Source: Sipunculus nudus
Taxonomy: Eukaryota; Annelida; Sipuncula; Golfingiida; Sipunculidae
Assembly: GCA_026874595.1 (NCBI GenBank)
Contig: CM049320.1
Location: 20,965,714-21,029,713, forward strand
Direction: 5' to 3'
Length of the DNA stretch: 64,000 nucleotides
Position 1 is the first letter of the stretch; every line of letters begins with the position of its first letter. The translations under genes were made by a program, and so were the position numbers. Shown in pieces: positions 60,291 through 64,000 of the stretch. The notes beneath the pieces were generated by a model. It was not told where the DNA came from. It made no database searches and was given only the letters and a program-made list of their open reading frames with translations.

Positions 60291-60403
60291 TGATATATAA
60301 AGATTCAACTGAATTTGAGAAATTCACAAGAAAAAAAACATAAGAGTTTGAAGTAAATTAGCATAAAGAAAACAAACTGTTTTGAAGGGCTGAGCTGAAA
60401 TCA

Positions 60404-60432
60404 ATTTCAGGTTACCGGGGGTAATCTGAAAT
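60404..60432. repeat. Perfect-looking hairpin (13-bp stem, 3-base loop)
   Basis: ATTTCAGGTTACC (60404-60416), GGG, then GGTAATCTGAAAT (60420-60432). One position is a G-T wobble in RNA; all others pair. It is flanked by further TTTCAG / CTGAAAT words. Confidence 0.8.
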
Positions 60433-62098
60433 CCATTTCAGAATACTTTACGGCTCTCTGCGTTGGGCCGAGGTGATCTGAATTGCTACCCCTGGCGAAA
60501 CACCGGTATAAAATAAATTTGCCGAAGTCCTTGTTAAGATACGTGGATAATGTTAGATCATACGATGTAAGCGACGCCAGAGGCTCCATGGCACATACAC
60601 GGCGCAGTAAAAATCGTGTTTAGTGATTAGAGGAAATCATTGACTTTGAATCTGAACCTCATACCTCTCGTATTGTGACATAACAATCACTGTTCAATAT
60701 ATTGTAAGTATCGTTTCGCTACAGCCCTGTGTTTTATGACATTACCAGTCAGAAGTAATCCAGTCACTCCAAGTATTAACAGGTAAAGAAAAATCCGGGT
60801 GTGATGTAAATTCTAAGCTTTTTACACAGCGCTTTACCTAAAGGCCTACTACCTATTTCCGCTGCCTCGGGAGCGTATTTAACTGACTGGGTTGGTAGCG
60901 AGAGGACAGGGTACAATGTACTTAGTGTACGATCTTCCGACTTCTGTAAGGTATCTTAATTAATCCTTTACTTCAATATATACATGCTGACATTTATTCA
61001 ACGTAACCAACACTTAGGGATAATGGACTGCAGAACAGAGTCAATTAATTGAATACTTCAGTTGTATTTAGCTGCCCTCTTGTAAAGTATGTTCACTTCT
61101 TTCGTGTAATGCATTACCAACATTAATATATCACACTGCTTTGCACACACACAGAAAGGAAGAATATGAAGATATATAGGAAAGTAATGAGTTTACATAA
61201 TGTAACATTGGAACCCCTTTCCCTACGGATAATCCCGTTTTCTTATCGAGGAATGACAGTAATTCTTGGGAACAAATGATTGTAAGGTGAAACAAGGTGT
61301 CTTTTATATTGTCTAAAATAATGTTTCAGCGAGAAAAAAATATAGTTCCTTTGTGTGATCTACAGGTATAAAGACCAGATAAAATATAAAAGAAAAATGC
61401 TTTATCCATAGAGAGCAAGTACAATCCCAAATAACCCACTGGTCAAATTACCTAACCCTAAAATTCAATTTAGATTGCAATAACAAATTCCCAGCCAGTC
61501 CTTGTAGAGTGATAAATGCAAGGTCAAGCCTCTCCCACGCCTTTCTCTGTTTACATAAGTTAATTAAATTGATAGATTACATAAGGTCTGGTTTATATCT
61601 AAAACATGTGCCGAGTAACCAAATCCTCAAACTGTCTGTTTCTTTTCACAATTGTGCTGATATTAACTCAAAGGACTTGAGAAGTTGATATTTACGTAGT
61701 TGTTTTCCTAACCATAATGCTAACTAGCCGGATGCCTTGTTTATCGGAAAAGTTTCTTTGTATTAACGTTGGAACATGATTTTACCAAGATGTCTCGTTT
61801 CCATGGTATCTCGTGCTAAACGGATGCCCTAAAATGACCGTCAGTCACGATTATGCAAAATCCAAGGCTGGTTTTTAGGGTCTTGATGTAAAGAGATATA
61901 CACATAGTGGCAGGCGGTGATCTATAGAAATGTGTACGCAGTAGCAAGACCGTCAGTAAAATTTTAAGAAGAAGTAACTCTTGTCTTATATCAAATTAAT
62001 GATATTAGTAATGTCAACTTCTTGTTGATATCAAACAAAGCAGATATGAAAAAAATGTGATGGTAGACAGGTGACGTGGATATAACTTATACCACCAA
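60433..62098. other. Unassigned stretch including a candidate enhancer-like segment
   Basis: The segment 61490-61600 contains TCTGTTTACATAAGTTAATT (forkhead-type GTTTAC) and TTGATAGATTACATAAGG (homeodomain-like). No gene or repeat recognised elsewhere. Confidence 0.4.
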
Positions 62099-62374
62099 GG
62101 TATAAAAAGGATATGGTTCTCAGGCACTTTTATTTCATAATAAGTGCGGATTTTCTTATTACCTTTTTTTGTGTTTCGACAACATGTTTTAAGATCAGGG
62201 AAAACATGATAATAACGTAATTATTTTGAAAGCACTACACTTCAAAGAAAACTTATCAAAATTGTATTATTTTGAAACATGAAAAAAAATTGTTTTTTTT
62301 TTTTTTTTGGGGGGGGGGGGGTTAAAATAAACGCGGGCGGCGCCTGAGAACCAGACCCTTTTTTTTTTTTGCCC
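62099..62374. mobile_element. MITE family M1, copy 2 (276 bp)
   Basis: GGTATAAAAAGGATATGGTT plus CTCAGGCACTTTT at the left and GGCGCCTGAGAACCAGACCC plus a T run and GCCC at the right mirror the termini of the copy at 30222-30498. Internal words are shared too (TGTTTCGA, AAACATGATAATAA against AAGCATGATAATAA). The length differs from copy 1 by one base. A 13-base G run (62309-62321) lies inside. Target-site duplications are no longer clear. Confidence 0.8.
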
Positions 62375-62640
62375 AACCCATGTATAAACCCGCATTACCA
62401 GTGGCGTAGTTCACGAACACGAGGTGTAAGGAAGCTGATAGGCCGATCTGGTTGTGACATTTACATTACGCGGGCAGATGGTACACTTTTCATTGAAAAT
62501 AAACAAGTACATGGTACAGTTTCCATATTATTAACACTAATCATTGCTTGTTATTGTAACCTAAGTATTCTATGATCAATACCAACCTGTCCTGTTTCAT
62601 TTCAAAATTTTCTGAGGTAAAAAGAGATTACCGAATCGTA

Positions 62641-62895
62641 GAATCTGTGGTTCAGTGGGAAAGCATAGGACTAAAACCTGGAGGTCGTGGGTTCGAATTT
62701 CAGCTGAGGAGTGATGAAGGCTGTGCCCCACAGCTTCGTATCGTTCACGAACGAGTTCATTTATGGAGAGTTTCCTTGTGTTATGACCCAGCAATGGGGG
62801 TGAGTACACCCCTAGGGCCCGCAGGTGAGATTGACATCGGGGCTTGCTGACACCAGGATACAAAATAATTATGATAAGATAATGATATCGCCTTG
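62641..62895 (+). mobile_element. tRNA-derived SINE
   Basis: The head has an RNA polymerase III A box TGGTTCAGTGG (62648-62658) and B box GGTTCGAATTT (62690-62700), 31 bp apart as in tRNA genes. It lacks a proper acceptor-stem partner, so it is not a tRNA gene. The body has TGTGTTATGACCCAGCAATG, GGGGTGAGTACACCCCTAGG and GGTGAGATTGACATCGGGGC, and the tail is AATTATGATAAGATAATGAT-like. The overlapping open frames (62572-62850 plus, 62597-62899 minus) run through the SINE and are by-products. Confidence 0.85.
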
Positions 62896-63419
62896 TCACC
62901 TAGTCCCAAATCAAGATTGAACTCTGCAGATGTACATACTTAGAATAAGAACTATTTAAGACAGCATAAAAATGGCGGCGTTTTACCTGTGCCATCTCTA
63001 ACATATTAAAAGGATTGTTCGTTGGACGTTAGTCCATTCTTAACTTCTTTAGTATCCTAAATTTTATTTCATGCCAGAGACCACTCCAGGATTTTTAGAA
63101 GGAGGTCTAATATTTATAATATGTTTTATTTCATTTTAATATTATCCTGAAAATATGTCCACATCTCCAGAAAGCTGGGTTGGTGGCCGTAAAATATCGG
63201 AATTTAAAAAAAAGCCGTAAAATAACGCGAAATTGTCTTTCGCGGAGAGGGACGGAAGTTACCACCGACAACTCCCTTAATTTGATTCCCTGTATATAGT
63301 AAATATAAGCAGTGGGCTTGCTTAAGATTCAAATGAACGCAATTGCAATTTGATGCAGAGCTACAATAAACTCGACATTTGAACTTGAATTTAAATATAT
63401 AGCTAAAAACATTTGATAT
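62896..63419. other. Unassigned stretch
   Basis: No feature recognised besides a CGCGAAATTGTCTTTCGCGG mini-palindrome at about 63218. Confidence 0.45.
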
Positions 63420-63750
63420 TTAAATGCAAATGCAGTTATACAGTGCTTAACTTGATTAAAACTCACAAAACACTTAAATAAGTTCATTTAATACCTTTTA
63501 AATCAACATTGTTCCATCAGCTCCAAAAGCTAATGCATTTTCATTGCAATATACACACATATCTTAATATCAGTTGGAAAAATTGATTCCGAGTGCCAAT
63601 GCATTAGTAGGTGCATTTGATAATACATAAACGTTTTATCCTTTGCATTTGGCTTATTTGCATTTGGCCTGTTTTCCCGAATGAGGTCTATTCCGAGTTT
63701 GTACATCTATTCACTTAAGATAATCCATTAAATCTTTTATGCAAATTGGA
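63420..63750. promoter_or_regulatory. Cluster of POU-type octamers
   Basis: Exact octamers occur at 63424-63431 (ATGCAAAT), 63656-63663 (ATTTGCAT, inverted) and 63739-63746 (ATGCAAAT), with a near match TTTGCATTT at 63642-63650. Three exact octamers in about 325 bp is more than A+T-rich random sequence should give. Candidate POU-factor enhancer. Confidence 0.35.
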
Positions 63751-64000
63751 AAGAAACTTCGATTCCATCCCATACCGGTTGTTCGATTTGTTTATGTCAA
63801 CGAGTTTTTATTCATAAGGAGGCCCTCCAAAATAATTCAGCCACATTCAACAAGAACATCTAATGGCAAGCCAGAAATACGATATGATTGCAAAGAAATA
63901 GTTACATTTTAAAACCCACACATGTGAATCCAACAACCTTACATGAATTATTTGTTTGTCAACATTTTAACATATACCGTGACTACCGTTTTTACTTAGT

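Noticed and set aside
62641-62715. Possible tRNA gene
   Set aside because: A and B boxes are present but the acceptor stem does not pair and a 3' SINE body follows.
62572-62899. 92- and 100-codon open stretches on both strands
   Set aside because: They run through the tRNA-derived SINE. Such RTHDLQV-type readings are a common artefact of SINE translation.

Overview
This window looks like A+T-rich animal nuclear DNA, most likely from a lophotrochozoan and probably a marine bivalve mollusc. The evidence is a split gene with GT-AG introns, a protein very close to metazoan AP-2 mu, and many dispersed repeats of types I associate with molluscs. The species call is inference; I cannot name the species.

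Layout. (1) Positions 1-11545 hold one confidently recognised protein-coding gene, AP2M1, the mu (medium) subunit of the AP-2 clathrin adaptor. It lies on the + strand and nine exons are visible. The exon(s) for about the first 25 residues lie left of the window, and the gene ends with a TGA at 11543-11545. Joined, the exons give 409 residues, which matches a family length of about 435. Its introns carry several non-autonomous elements: a TA-flanked MITE at 8623-9068, two copies of a second MITE-like family, two copies of a roughly 450-bp interspersed repeat, and hAT-like scraps. A likely long 3' untranslated region follows, with a run of three stem-loops at 12.6 kb. (2) Positions 14-24 kb are repeat-dominated: a satellite with a unit of about 150 bp, a cluster of about 309- and 277-bp tandem repeats, a decayed minus-strand LINE, an 18-copy 32-bp minisatellite and small MITEs. 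(3) Positions 24.6-34 kb hold a second, longer decayed LINE on the + strand, a different LINE 3' fragment, a 33-bp minisatellite, a MITE with TAA target-site duplications, and a GC-rich inverted-repeat element. (4) Positions 34-47 kb hold microsatellites, a 40-bp minisatellite, further MITE copies and a 1.06-kb fold-back element with arms of about 341 bp set between (TA)n tracts. (5) Positions 47-64 kb are mostly unique non-coding DNA. Several higher-complexity islands there could be cis-regulatory, and near the right end there is a tRNA-derived SINE, a second MITE copy and a cluster of POU-type octamers.

Apart from AP2M1 I see no intact protein-coding gene. From about 11.6 to 64 kb the window is a gene desert made of transposon relics, tandem repeats and unassigned non-coding sequence. 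No operons, CRISPR arrays, rRNA genes or bona fide tRNA genes were seen. Homology statements come from reading motifs by eye. None was confirmed by a search.
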